Below, in pieces: positions 32,595 through 40,888 of a stretch of 64,000 nucleotides of DNA (its first letter is position 1; every line of letters starts with the position of its first letter). Source of the stretch: Lachnospiraceae bacterium (lineage in GTDB: Bacteria; Bacillota; Clostridia; Lachnospirales; Lachnospiraceae); the NCBI GenBank assembly GCA_910575275.1, contig CAJTEE010000002.1, positions 596,604 through 660,603 on the forward strand, in the 5' to 3' direction. The notes below the pieces were generated by a model. The model searched no databases. It saw nothing but the letters and a program-made list of their open reading frames with translations, and was not told the DNA's origin. The translations under genes were made by a program, and so were the position numbers.

Positions 32595-33609
32595 GCTCAT
32601 CCCTCCCCTGCCGCAGCATTAAGAAAATCACGATTGGAGCCCCGAATACCGCCGTCACGGAGCCGATCGAAAGCTCGGTCGGCGCAAGGAGCGTCCGCGC
32701 GATCAGGTCGCAAAACAGGCAGAACACCGCTCCGCCCAGCGCACAGGCCGGAATTATGTATACCGGCTGCGCGGTCTTCAAAAGCCGTTTTACCAGATGC
32801 GGCACAGCGATGCCGACAAACGACACCGGACCGGCAAAAGCCGTCACACAGGCCGACAAAATGCTGGACAAAAGGATCAGTTCCGTGCGCAGACGCCTCG
32901 TATTGACCCCCATACTCCGCGCATAAAGCTCTCCGAGCTGATACGCCCCGATGGGCTTGGACAAAAGAAATGCAAAAAACAGAGTCGGCGCCACAGCCAA
33001 AAAGGCGGCACGAAGCCCCTCCCAGGACATACCGGAAAAACTGCCGAGAGCCCAGTTGTGCAGATTTGCTATATTCGCGTCATCGGCAAACGCCATAAGA
33101 AGGTCCGTGACCGCGGAACAGATATAGCCGATCATGACGCCGCACAGCACGAGGACGGACATGCGCCTCACACGCGTCGAGATCAGAAGAATGAATCCCA
33201 TCGAGACCACGGCGCCCAAAAAAGCCGCGAGGATCATGCCCCCAGAGCTGAAAAAAATCCCGCGGCCCCATAAGACGAGCATCACAAGCGACACGGAGAG
33301 CTTCGCCCCAGAGGAGATCCCCAACACGAACGGGCCGGCGATCGGATTGGCAAAAAAGGTTTGTAAAAGGAAGCCGGACACCGCCAGCGCCCCGCCTAAG
33401 AGCGCCGCCCCGAGAAGGCGCGGCAGCCGAATCAGCCAGATGATCGACCAGGCCATGTCCTGCTCCCCGCTTCCGACAAGCTGGGAAAGGATCTCGCCCG
33501 GCGTCAGCCTGACGCTCCCGCAAAATACGTTTACGGACAGCAGAAAAAGGAGCGCCGCAGACAGCGCCCCGTAGGAACCATAGATACGCAGATTCTCCCT
33601 TCGGTTCAT
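32587..33609 (-). CDS. FecCD/BtuC-type ABC transporter permease
   Basis: The product is 340 aa with about ten hydrophobic segments and the family's blocks RLPRLLGAALLGGALAVSGFLLQ, NPIAGPFVLGISSGA and the ATPase-contact loop GPVSFVGIAVPHLVKRL. It would form the membrane channel for a corrinoid, heme or siderophore. The start at 33609 follows AGGAGGGGATTTT. Between the substrate-binding protein and ATPase genes. Confidence 0.92.
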   Translation of the reverse strand: MNRRENLRIYGSYGALSAALLFLLSVNVFCGSVRLTPGEILSQLVGSGEQDMAWSIIWLIRLPRLLGAALLGGALAVSGFLLQTFFANPIAGPFVLGISSGAKLSVSLVMLVLWGRGIFFSSGGMILAAFLGAVVSMGFILLISTRVRRMSVLVLCGVMIGYICSAVTDLLMAFADDANIANLHNWALGSFSGMSWEGLRAAFLAVAPTLFFAFLLSKPIGAYQLGELYARSMGVNTRRLRTELILLSSILSACVTAFAGPVSFVGIAVPHLVKRLLKTAQPVYIIPACALGGAVFCLFCDLIARTLLAPTELSIGSVTAVFGAPIVIFLMLRQGRDEHV

Positions 33610-33626
33610 AAAATCCCCTCCTGTGC

Positions 33627-35747
33627 TCACTCAAGCCGGTAAAAGTAGGAAAGCTTCGGCTCATCCTCCGTGACCATGCGGTTCAGCTCCAGGATCACGC
33701 TGCCGATGCTCATTGTCTCCTGAAACAGGTTCTTTCCGGTACAGAAGACATGCCCTTCCTTTACGGCCTTAAACTGTGAAAGCAACGGGCTCTTTGCCAG
33801 GAATTCGTCAAGCGATCCGAGACTCCCTCCGACCGCACTGCTGTAGATCAGATAATCGGCATCCCTTGCCGCCGCGAAAAATTCTTCCATCTGCATACTG
33901 ACCACGGATGACTCTCCTGCCGCCGTCTGCGGAACGTAGCTTCCGCCGGCCAGCTCGATCATCCTGGCGACATAGTCCTTTGAAGTCCGCACGCTGACGC
34001 TTCCGTTGGAAGTGATGTAAAAGAACGCCACGGTCTTTTTCTTTTCGGCAGGCCCTGCCTTAAGCACGGGCTCAAGCGTGGCAAGCCGGTCATCGAACGC
34101 AGAGTCCGCTCTTTCTTCCTGATCCAAAAGCACTCCATAAAGCTTGATCCATTCCATGCGCCCCAAAGGATGTGGCTCATAGCTGGAACGTTCCACAAAG
34201 ACCGGAATTCCAAGCGCCTCCAGCTTCTCTTTGACCTCCGGCGTATGATGGATCATCGTGGATTCCACCGCCAGGCCGCAGCGCTCCGAGACGAGCCGCT
34301 CATAATCCGGCGCGCTGTACTTGCCGGCGTACAGAAGCGTTCCCGCCTCCATGGCCTCCTTCGCTTCTTTTATGTACCAATCCCCGGCCCGGGTTCCCGA
34401 AAAGCGAAGGGCAGAAAGCCCATCCAGCTCACAAAACAGATCCATGGACGAGGTCGCCACAAGGTAAATCCTCTCAAGCGGCTTTTTAAGAATCGTAACC
34501 TCTTTCGGAATCCCATCCCAGACCGTTCCGCCCTCCGGCACGACAAGGTAACGGCCGTCCTCCGCGACCGTGATAAGCGCATACCCGTTTTCGTAGAAAT
34601 CAACCGCAAACTGCGTGGCGCAGCGCAGAGGAAGACTCCCTGTCTGCTTCAGCTTCATCCAGCTGCAGTCCGCCACAGCCGGAAAACCCGCTTTCTCCGC
34701 CCCTTCCCGCCCGGCCGCTTTGTCGGACGCCTCTTTGGACTGTTCCTCCTGCCGGGCAGGCGCTTTTTCGGCCTCCCGAAGCGTGCCGGAATCAAATGTC
34801 AGCGTATAAGCGATCTCATGCGGCGCACCCATGGCCGTCGTATCGGCAAGGACCGGGACCGGCCGGTCAAACGCCGCCGCCGGAATCTCAAAGGCCGATT
34901 TTTCGTCCACAAAACACGCTTCGTAACGCTCCCCGTCCACGATCATATAGTCATAATTCCTGCTGCCCCACACGATGGTGGCAAAGGCCCGGCCATCCTC
35001 GACCCGCAGCGAAGCCGGCGTCTCGACCCGGGCGCGGCCCGAGCCCCCGCCCAGAGTTACTCCGACCGAATAGACTCCATCCGAAAGCCCCAGTGAAGCC
35101 GGCGTCTTGACGAGTTCATCAGAAAACGCCTCCGGAGGCAGAGAATCCGCCCGGAAAACCAGCGTTCGATCATACCACTTTTCCTTTTTTCTGCTGTATG
35201 CTGCACAGGCAAGCTCCTTGTCAAGCGCCTCGACGGGGATCTCAAACGTCGAAGCCCCTTCTGCATTCTCCTTGCAGAGAATACACGCCGCATCGGCCGC
35301 CGCTGCCGCGTCCCGCCCGGTTCCCAGATAGAGCTTCGCATAGCCGCTGCCGCTCATCGTCAAAAGCGCCGTCATCGAACCGTCCCGCACCGTGAGCGTG
35401 CAGTCCACGATATGAAACATCGATGAACTGGAGTCTACGCGAACCGCATAGCTGCCGGCCTTTATGTCCTTTGGATACACCGCCTGCATCCCGTCATAGC
35501 CCACGCTGACCGTCGCGGCCGTCTCGCCCTCCCCAGCTGTGGCCTCCTCTCTCCGCTCCGTCCCATCGGGGGCCGTCTGCCCGGATGGCTCTCCCCGAAA
35601 AGGTGTATCCCCCGTCGCCTGTCCAACGAGAGACATCCCACCGGCGGCTGCTTCCCCGCCGGATACAGACTGCGCCGCACCGCAGCCGGCCAAAAGGGCT
35701 CCCGTCACAAAGCAAACGGCCGCAAAATACTGTTTTGCCCGCTTCAT
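33627..35747 (-). CDS. Large substrate-binding lipoprotein with duplicated N-terminal domains
   Basis: The product is 706 aa, about twice the size of BtuF-like proteins. Lipobox LLAGCG (Cys22) anchors it outside the cell. Two similar domains of about 140 aa follow (about 75-205 and 210-330); each has a MTALLTMSGSGYAKLYLG-like strand, then FEIPVEALD/FEIPAAAFD. They look like tandem ligand-binding modules. A Glu/Lys-rich linker then leads to a periplasmic-binding domain of the BtuF/FepB kind from about 375 (RIYLVATSSMDLFCELDGL; SGTRAGDWYI). It lies between cbiK and the permease genes under a cobalamin riboswitch. Ligand unproven. Confidence 0.82.
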   Translation of the reverse strand: MKRAKQYFAAVCFVTGALLAGCGAAQSVSGGEAAAGGMSLVGQATGDTPFRGEPSGQTAPDGTERREEATAGEGETAATVSVGYDGMQAVYPKDIKAGSYAVRVDSSSSMFHIVDCTLTVRDGSMTALLTMSGSGYAKLYLGTGRDAAAAADAACILCKENAEGASTFEIPVEALDKELACAAYSRKKEKWYDRTLVFRADSLPPEAFSDELVKTPASLGLSDGVYSVGVTLGGGSGRARVETPASLRVEDGRAFATIVWGSRNYDYMIVDGERYEACFVDEKSAFEIPAAAFDRPVPVLADTTAMGAPHEIAYTLTFDSGTLREAEKAPARQEEQSKEASDKAAGREGAEKAGFPAVADCSWMKLKQTGSLPLRCATQFAVDFYENGYALITVAEDGRYLVVPEGGTVWDGIPKEVTILKKPLERIYLVATSSMDLFCELDGLSALRFSGTRAGDWYIKEAKEAMEAGTLLYAGKYSAPDYERLVSERCGLAVESTMIHHTPEVKEKLEALGIPVFVERSSYEPHPLGRMEWIKLYGVLLDQEERADSAFDDRLATLEPVLKAGPAEKKKTVAFFYITSNGSVSVRTSKDYVARMIELAGGSYVPQTAAGESSVVSMQMEEFFAAARDADYLIYSSAVGGSLGSLDEFLAKSPLLSQFKAVKEGHVFCTGKNLFQETMSIGSVILELNRMVTEDEPKLSYFYRLE

Positions 35748-35762
35748 TCCATGCCCCTTTCC

Positions 35763-36806
35763 TTACTGCTCCAGGCTCTCAATAGCCGCCTTTGCATGCT
35801 CCACAAACAGCTCCTGAATCTCCTCCAGCTCGCCAAGGCCGCGCAGCACGCACTCTACCTCATAGCCCGCGCCCTCAAATGCGGACTTCCAGGAATCCTC
35901 CTCGTCCCCGGCCATATCGTTGTTCGCATGGTCGCCCGCCACGATCATGAGCGGCTGTAGGACCACTCTCTTATAATCGCCCGCCTGGACCATGGCCAGG
36001 ACATCCTCAAGCGTGGGGACCGCCTCCACGGTTCCCACATAATAATGCGCAAAGCCGCCATCCTTTAAGACTGCCTGCATCTTCTCATAGACCGCATTGG
36101 AAGCCGCCTCCGTCCCGTGGCCCATGAAGCAGATTGCCGTCTCACCGTCGTCATACCTGGCCGTTGCCGCCGTGATCGCCCTTGCAACGGCCGCAAAATC
36201 CTCATCCGTCGCTAAAAGCGGCTTTCCGACTGCAATCCTCTCAAATGCGTCCGAATACTTGGCCGCCTCGTTCACCAGATCCATATATTCCAGCCCGTCC
36301 ATCAGATGCGTTGGCTGAATCACCAGCGTTTTCACTCCGTTTGCCACGGCCCGGTCTAGGGCCTCGCCCACGTTGTCGATCGAGACCCGATCCCGTTTTT
36401 TTACATGGTCAATGATGATCTGGCTCGTAAAGCCGCGGCGCACGGAATATCCCGGGAAGGCAGTCTCTAAAGCCGCCTCGATCGCGCCGACCGTCAGCCT
36501 TCGGCTGTCGTTATAGCTCGTCCCGAAGCTCACGACAAGAAGCTCTCTTTCGCCGACCCCATCCTGATTCCTCACGTTATCCAAAGAAGCATCCCCCGTA
36601 TCATAGTTTTCTTCCTCATCTTCCTCCGTCTCCGGTGCGTTTGTCTCCGGCAGACTGTTCTCGGAGGCCGTCGTCGTCTCTGCGGACTTCTCCTGCGCTG
36701 CCTTTTCTGCCTCTGTGACGGCCGCCTGCTGCGTCTTCGCCCCACAGCCCGCTGTCATAACCGCTGCCAGGCCAATCCCTGCAAACAGCACTCCCATTTT
36801 CCTCAT
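35763..36806 (-). CDS. cbiK: Exported CbiK-type cobaltochelatase lipoprotein
   Basis: The product is 347 aa. Residues 1-21 are a lipoprotein signal (lipobox MTAGCG), followed by a Glu/Thr-rich linker, and from about residue 85 (ELLVVSFGTSYNDSR) a complete CbiK anaerobic cobaltochelatase domain. Metal/substrate His residues are visible in QPTHLMDG and VAGDHANNDMAGD. Cytosolic CbiK inserts cobalt into sirohydrochlorin; an exported form is known from Desulfovibrio, where it also binds heme. Outside the cell the role is more likely metal or tetrapyrrole handling for the downstream ABC transporter; this is inference. First gene after the riboswitch. Confidence 0.9.
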   Translation of the reverse strand: MRKMGVLFAGIGLAAVMTAGCGAKTQQAAVTEAEKAAQEKSAETTTASENSLPETNAPETEEDEEENYDTGDASLDNVRNQDGVGERELLVVSFGTSYNDSRRLTVGAIEAALETAFPGYSVRRGFTSQIIIDHVKKRDRVSIDNVGEALDRAVANGVKTLVIQPTHLMDGLEYMDLVNEAAKYSDAFERIAVGKPLLATDEDFAAVARAITAATARYDDGETAICFMGHGTEAASNAVYEKMQAVLKDGGFAHYYVGTVEAVPTLEDVLAMVQAGDYKRVVLQPLMIVAGDHANNDMAGDEEDSWKSAFEGAGYEVECVLRGLGELEEIQELFVEHAKAAIESLEQ

Positions 36807-36892
36807 GTCCTGTTTCCTCCTTTTTGTGTCCGGAGCCCGTTTAGACCGCCTCCCCGGAATGAACTATCACACCTCAAAAAGAAAGGTACAGG

Positions 36893-36925
36893 AAAAACGG
36901 GCCTCCTTTGCATAAAGAGACCCGT
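36893..36925 (-). terminator. Riboswitch-controlled terminator
   Basis: On the minus strand ACGGGTCTCTTT pairs with AAAGGAGGCCCGT (two wobble pairs) followed by TTTTT. It lies between the cobalamin aptamer and cbiK and is the likely expression platform. Confidence 0.82.
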
Positions 36926-36989
36926 CCGCATCCTGACAGAAACAAACGGTACAATCAATGCCTCGTGATCCGGAATTTACATTCCCGTA

Positions 36990-37180
36990 CCAACAGCCGG
37001 CAGGTTTCCTGACTCACGTATCTTTGCGAAAGGCCGCCTTCCCGATTTCTCAGTGACTGCGCTTTATGCGCATAGCCCTCGCTCCCCGCTTACAGTGACG
37101 AGATCGTACAGGATTTCCACCTGTTTCCCTTTTACCTGCTGTCCGGAAAACCCGGCAGCAGCACCGACTGCCTATGAAGT
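36990..37180 (-). promoter_or_regulatory. Cobalamin riboswitch
   Basis: The minus strand shows the aptamer landmarks in order: AAAAGGGAAACAGGTGGAAA, then the B12 box as GTCACTGTAAGC, GGGAAGGCGG and finally GAGTCAGGAAACCTGCC. It controls cbiK and the ABC genes; a terminator follows at 36893-36925, so cobalamin binding should switch the operon off. Confidence 0.93.
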
Positions 37181-37192
37181 TGTGTTAGAAGG

Positions 37193-37221
37193 ATTGTAGC
37201 ACTTTATGGGGAAGGTTGCAA
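37193..37221 (-). promoter_or_regulatory. Promoter upstream of the cobalamin riboswitch
   Basis: TTGCAA (37216-37221), 17-base spacer, TACAAT (37193-37198) on the minus strand; transcription would start just before the aptamer. Confidence 0.78.
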
Positions 37222-37288
37222 GTAGTTCCGCGGCAGATAAATAGCACTTTTATCATAATCGTGGATGCTTTCTTATATGTTGATTTTG

Positions 37289-37591
37289 TTATACTAACAC
37301 TTCCCATTTCCCGTATCTCTTTCCATTTGCTCTGCGAATAAGTTCTTTTTTCTTCAAAGAATCCATAATTCGTTTTATGGTATAAAGAGATTTTTCCGTT
37401 TTTGTTACAAGATCTTTTTGTTTAATTGACAGATTTTTGTGAATCAGTTCTAAGAACTTTGTCGTTGCATGAACACCGTTCTGTAAATCGTTATAGTTCG
37501 CTCTTACCAAAGCATTTCGGAAGTACCAGGAGTTCTTCTCAAAAGTATCATGATTCACCTTGAACCCGAATGTTTTCATGTATTTAATCAT
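37289..37591 (-). pseudogene. Orphan C-terminal part of a Fic-family protein
   Basis: One hundred residues can be read. NSWYFRNALVRANYNDLQNGVHATTKFLEL is the segment that follows the Fic domain in many Fic proteins, and residues 55-100 look like the C-terminal winged helix (IKRIMDSLKKKELIRRANGKRYGKWEV). The Fic catalytic motif HPFxxGNGR is missing, so AMP-transfer is not possible. The region is AT-rich compared with neighbours, which suggests a remnant of transferred DNA. It could still be expressed as a small DNA-binding protein. Confidence 0.65.
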
Positions 37592-37710
37592 AAATTATGC
37601 AAAGGAAGGGCCTCTTTACTGCCTAACTAACTCCGCAGACGGCCCCGCATTCCTTTTGACATATGCCGCAAATGTTGTGAAATACGCGGACTTTGCGGAC
37701 CTGTCACCCC

Positions 37711-38166
37711 CTACTCCTCTCTCAATCCAACAAAAATATGAATCTCTGCATCCTCCATCCTCTCATCCTGATACTCCTCAAAATCACACACAAATGCTCT
37801 CGGCAGATCCATCTTCCAGATCTTTTGCCATGCCTCTCCCACCGCTTTCACCATATCGCCATGGATCACAAATTTCGCGTACCTCCCTGCCGGGATTCGG
37901 ATTCGGGTATATTCTGCCTCACCCGGTCCCTTAACCTCACATCCGACCGCCGCCGTATAATCTGCCTTCTCATCCCCTGCATAGTCCGTATAAAGTCCCA
38001 GCGCCTTGCCATTTACCTTATCCGGGATCGAGGCATAGATCCCATCCTGGAAAAACTGTTTCCACAGTCCGCCGATCACCTCTCCCATATCCGGGGCCGT
38101 ATTATTTGTGCGTGCACAGATCCCTGCCACCTGCTTTTCCTCAAGTCTTACGATCTCATAGGTCAT
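37711..38166 (-). CDS. GyrI-like / effector-binding domain protein
   Basis: The product is 151 aa of the SOUL/GyrI-like effector-binding fold, a stand-alone version of the ligand domain of AraC- and MerR-type regulators. It opens MTYEIVRLEEKQVAGI, contains YAAIPDKVNG-like and IPAGRYAKFVIHGD segments, and ends EIHIFVGLR, all typical. It lies 45 bases after the WYL regulator gene on the same strand, so the pair is probably an operon; such proteins may bind or degrade small aromatic compounds. Ligand unknown. Confidence 0.82.
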   Translation of the reverse strand: MTYEIVRLEEKQVAGICARTNNTAPDMGEVIGGLWKQFFQDGIYASIPDKVNGKALGLYTDYAGDEKADYTAAVGCEVKGPGEAEYTRIRIPAGRYAKFVIHGDMVKAVGEAWQKIWKMDLPRAFVCDFEEYQDERMEDAEIHIFVGLREE

Positions 38167-38211
38167 ATCTAAATCCTCCTTTATTTTTATGACCCCATTC
38201 TACCACACCAA

Positions 38212-39147
38212 TCATGACATCTGTGTGTCTTGTTCATCCTCTGTACAGTCTTTATATTTCTCCCGGATCGCCCCGGCAAGTGAAAATAACCGTCTCCGAA
38301 GTCCTGCGGGCTCCAAAAGCTCCGCGTCTTCCCCAAAGGAAATAATCCAGCTTACAATCATGTCCTCATCGGTAAAGCCCGCCCTCACGAGAAGCGTCCC
38401 GTCCGGCTGCTCGGCAAAGCTCTCGGGCCCGCATTCCTCCACCAGACGCCATCTGCACTTCGGCCAAATCCTGGCTTTCACATCGTATACATGCGGAAAC
38501 ACGGTCTCATTTGACAAATCAGGAGGCAGGACCGGCCGCGCCTTAAATCCGCCGCCCTCCGAGAGTCCCGTCATGCGGTTCAGCTTAAACAGCCTGAATG
38601 CCTGTCTTTCCAGACACCAGCCCCACACATACCAGCTCGACCAGTGGAACAAAAGCCGGTACGGCTCGATCTGCCTGCCGGATTCGCCCTTCGGGGAAAA
38701 ATAGGTAAACGAAACAAGTCTCGTATCCGCGATCGCCTCGTGCAAAAGCCCGATTTTTGCCGAGAGGGATGTTTTTCGTCTGGAAGCGAGATCAATGCAG
38801 ATTTGCCGGTCTGCAGTACATTCGGAAGCCCCGGCCGACAGCTTTTCCATGAGCTGCGCATACCGATTTGTGCCGCTCACGCTGTCAAGGCTCTGAAGGC
38901 CGGCCAGAATCGCCTGCATATCGGACGAGGTCAGAAGGGCTCTGTCGATCTTATAATCGTCCATCACCGCGATCCCGCCGTTTGGCCCCTGCGTCGTAAC
39001 CAGAGGGATCCCCGCCATGCAGAGCTGCTCGATGTCCCGGCTGATCGTGCGGCGGGAAACCTCAAATTTCTCCGCCAGATACGGGGCCGTGACCTTCTCC
39101 TGCTGCAGCAGGATCGACAGGATACCGATCATACGGTCAAGCTTCAT
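38212..39147 (-). CDS. WYL-domain transcriptional regulator (YafY type)
   Basis: The product is 311 aa. Residues 1-60 form a DeoR-like winged HTH (APYLAEKFEVSRRTISRDIEQL). The WYL domain, about 135-215, has the ligand-contact block IEPYRLLFHWSSWYVWGWCLERQAFRLFKLNRM. A C-terminal WCX-like part follows. It probably controls itself and the GyrI-like gene downstream. Start ATG at 39147 is at the conserved KLDRMIGILSILLQQ. Confidence 0.88.
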   Translation of the reverse strand: MKLDRMIGILSILLQQEKVTAPYLAEKFEVSRRTISRDIEQLCMAGIPLVTTQGPNGGIAVMDDYKIDRALLTSSDMQAILAGLQSLDSVSGTNRYAQLMEKLSAGASECTADRQICIDLASRRKTSLSAKIGLLHEAIADTRLVSFTYFSPKGESGRQIEPYRLLFHWSSWYVWGWCLERQAFRLFKLNRMTGLSEGGGFKARPVLPPDLSNETVFPHVYDVKARIWPKCRWRLVEECGPESFAEQPDGTLLVRAGFTDEDMIVSWIISFGEDAELLEPAGLRRRLFSLAGAIREKYKDCTEDEQDTQMS

Positions 39148-39206
39148 ATTGTTTTTCCTCCATCCGTTTCTTCATATGGCTTCCTCTCCCTCCGCCGTTT
39201 CGCCTT

Positions 39207-40100
39207 TCATAGACTTTTTCGGTACTGCAGGGGCGTCTGCCCCATTCTTTTTTTGAATACCTCAATAAAATAGCTGGCGCTGCAAAAGCCTGTATCGTAG
39301 GCGATCTGGCTGATCGAAAGCGTGTCCTCCTCTAAAAGCTCCGTAGCCCGAGAAAGCCGAAGTGACTGAAGGTAGGAAAAAATCGTATCTCCCGTAACGC
39401 GCTTGAACAGGCGGCAGCACTCGCTCACGCTCAACGACGCCTCGCGGGCGATCATCTCGATCGTAAGAGGCTCGTCATAATGCTTGTTTATGTAGGTCAT
39501 AATCGTCTGAACCGCAGCGTTGCTTCGGAAACGCGGCCTGGAAATCGTCCCGTCGGTACCAGGCGTATTCTTTAACAGCCTAAACCACAGCTCATACATC
39601 GCCGACATTGCCAGCAGCTCATAGCCGAAGGTCTTCTCCTCGCAGAGCGCACAGATCCTCTCCATTTGCTCCAAAAGCTCTCTCTGCCAGGGAATTTCCC
39701 TTGTCAGCCGAACATCCTCAAGCGCCGGATTTTTTAAATTCGGCTGCACATACTGCTCCTCGAACACACTCCCGTGAAACGACGCAAGCAGACGCGGATG
39801 GAAATTCAGACAGAGATACGCGCTGTCTGCCTGCCCCTCCGGTTTTGCCATATGCAGATAGCCGCTGTTCACAAAGATCCCGTCTCCGGTCTGCAAAAGA
39901 TACTGTTTCTGATTTACATAAAACCGCACACTCCCCTGAAACACCCGGCAAAGCTGCAGCTCCTCGTGCCAGTGCCAGTTGGTAAATCCCAGCACATTCC
40001 GGCTTAAGACCGAGGAATAGACGGCGGCAGGGAACCTGAAGCTCCCGTGTCTCGTCGTCTCCATCTGATTCTGATTGATCGGAATATCCAAAACCTGCAT
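39207..40100 (-). CDS. AraC-family regulator with cupin sensor
   Basis: The product is 297 aa. The N-terminal cupin-like domain has FTNWHWHEELQLCRVFQGSVRF and GDGIFVNSGYLH; the C-terminal 100 residues hold two HTH motifs (IEMIAREASLSVSECCRLFKR and ISQIAYDTGFCSASYFIEVFKKRMG). The start at 40100 (MQVLDIP) is chosen because the promoter -10 lies at 40126-40131, downstream of the longer possible start. Target unknown; the divergent remnants at 40.2-40.7 kb offer no functional neighbour. Confidence 0.88.
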   Translation of the reverse strand: MQVLDIPINQNQMETTRHGSFRFPAAVYSSVLSRNVLGFTNWHWHEELQLCRVFQGSVRFYVNQKQYLLQTGDGIFVNSGYLHMAKPEGQADSAYLCLNFHPRLLASFHGSVFEEQYVQPNLKNPALEDVRLTREIPWQRELLEQMERICALCEEKTFGYELLAMSAMYELWFRLLKNTPGTDGTISRPRFRSNAAVQTIMTYINKHYDEPLTIEMIAREASLSVSECCRLFKRVTGDTIFSYLQSLRLSRATELLEEDTLSISQIAYDTGFCSASYFIEVFKKRMGQTPLQYRKSL

Positions 40101-40125
40101 CTGCACCGCCCCATTCGTTTCCGAT

Positions 40126-40154
40126 AGTATAACACAAACAGCGGTTCGGGGCAA
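40126..40154 (-). promoter_or_regulatory. Promoter of the AraC-family gene
   Basis: TTGCCC (40149-40154), 17-base spacer, TATACT (40126-40131) on the minus strand. Confidence 0.7.
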
Positions 40155-40192
40155 ATGAAAAGAGGGGGCCGCCACATCGTGATGCGTCCTGT

Positions 40193-40467
40193 TTATATTA
40201 GCCTGTATGTCCCTTTTCCCAGCTTTTTGACCAATCCGGCGCTTTCACTCTGATTCAGGATCTTTGAAGCTACCTTGCACCGCAGTGAAGATGAAAAGCA
40301 GCCTGCTCGATTCCCTTTAAGGTATTATTCTCACATTTATATTTCATATAGGACATAACCCGTTCCGTGAGGGACGCAGGGGCAGCTTCCATTGTCGTCA
40401 TCGCTCCGATTTTGGATGGAAGGCTTTTACAAATCAGCTCCAGAAACTTGTAATTGGAGAGCAGCAT
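40193..40467 (-). pseudogene. Decayed Crp/Fnr-family regulator
   Basis: The minus strand encodes the C-terminal part of a YeiL-like Crp-family protein (SNYKFLELICKSLPSK..., then IEQAAFHLHC) that stops at CGAR. A different frame then continues KVASKILNQSESAGLVKKLG and ends YRLI at 40193, completing the winged-helix end. So a small indel breaks the HTH, and the cyclic-nucleotide-type N-terminal domain is missing altogether. Confidence 0.7.
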
Positions 40468-40509
40468 TTCCTTATATTTTTCAATCGAAAACGAAAGGCA
40501 GGGGCTCCT

Positions 40510-40743
40510 ATGCTTGTTGTGTTCAATATGGTTACGAGCTATTTTCAGGCATTGGGAAAAGCAATAAAATCTCTTACCATCACCGTTTTGAGAAATGCGG
40601 CACTGTTTATTCCGGGAGTCATCCTTTTGAATTATTTTTGGAAATTGAACGGCGTGATTGCGGCACAGCCCATCGTTGAGACGATTTTGACGATACTCTG
40701 CCTATTGATGTATATCCGGGATATAAGGGCAGCCAACCATTAA
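40510..40743 (+). pseudogene. C-terminal fragment of a MATE exporter
   Basis: Seventy-seven residues match the last two helices of MATE proteins: TSYFQALGKAIKSLTITVLRNAALFIPGV is the typical segment before the final helix pair. The other ten helices are absent. It lies divergently to the Crp remnant, so both look like leftovers of one deleted regulator-exporter locus. Confidence 0.7.
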
Positions 40744-40821
40744 CCGGCCACTCTATACGAGGCTGCACTCCATCGAGTCAAATTCTGCGAATCCCGGCCC
40801 GTCAGGGCCTTCTGCCTTACG

Positions 40822-40855
40822 GAAAATGGCGGTGCAGCTTTCTTTGCACCGCCAT
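40822..40855 (-). terminator. Terminator of the M20 hydrolase gene
   Basis: ATGGCGGTGCA (40826-40836) pairs with TGCACCGCCAT (40845-40855); on the minus strand TTTTCC follows. The remaining bases between 40744 and 40888 show nothing else. Confidence 0.82.
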
Positions 40856-40888
40856 CCAAATACCACCTTCTCTTTTATCTGCTCTTTG

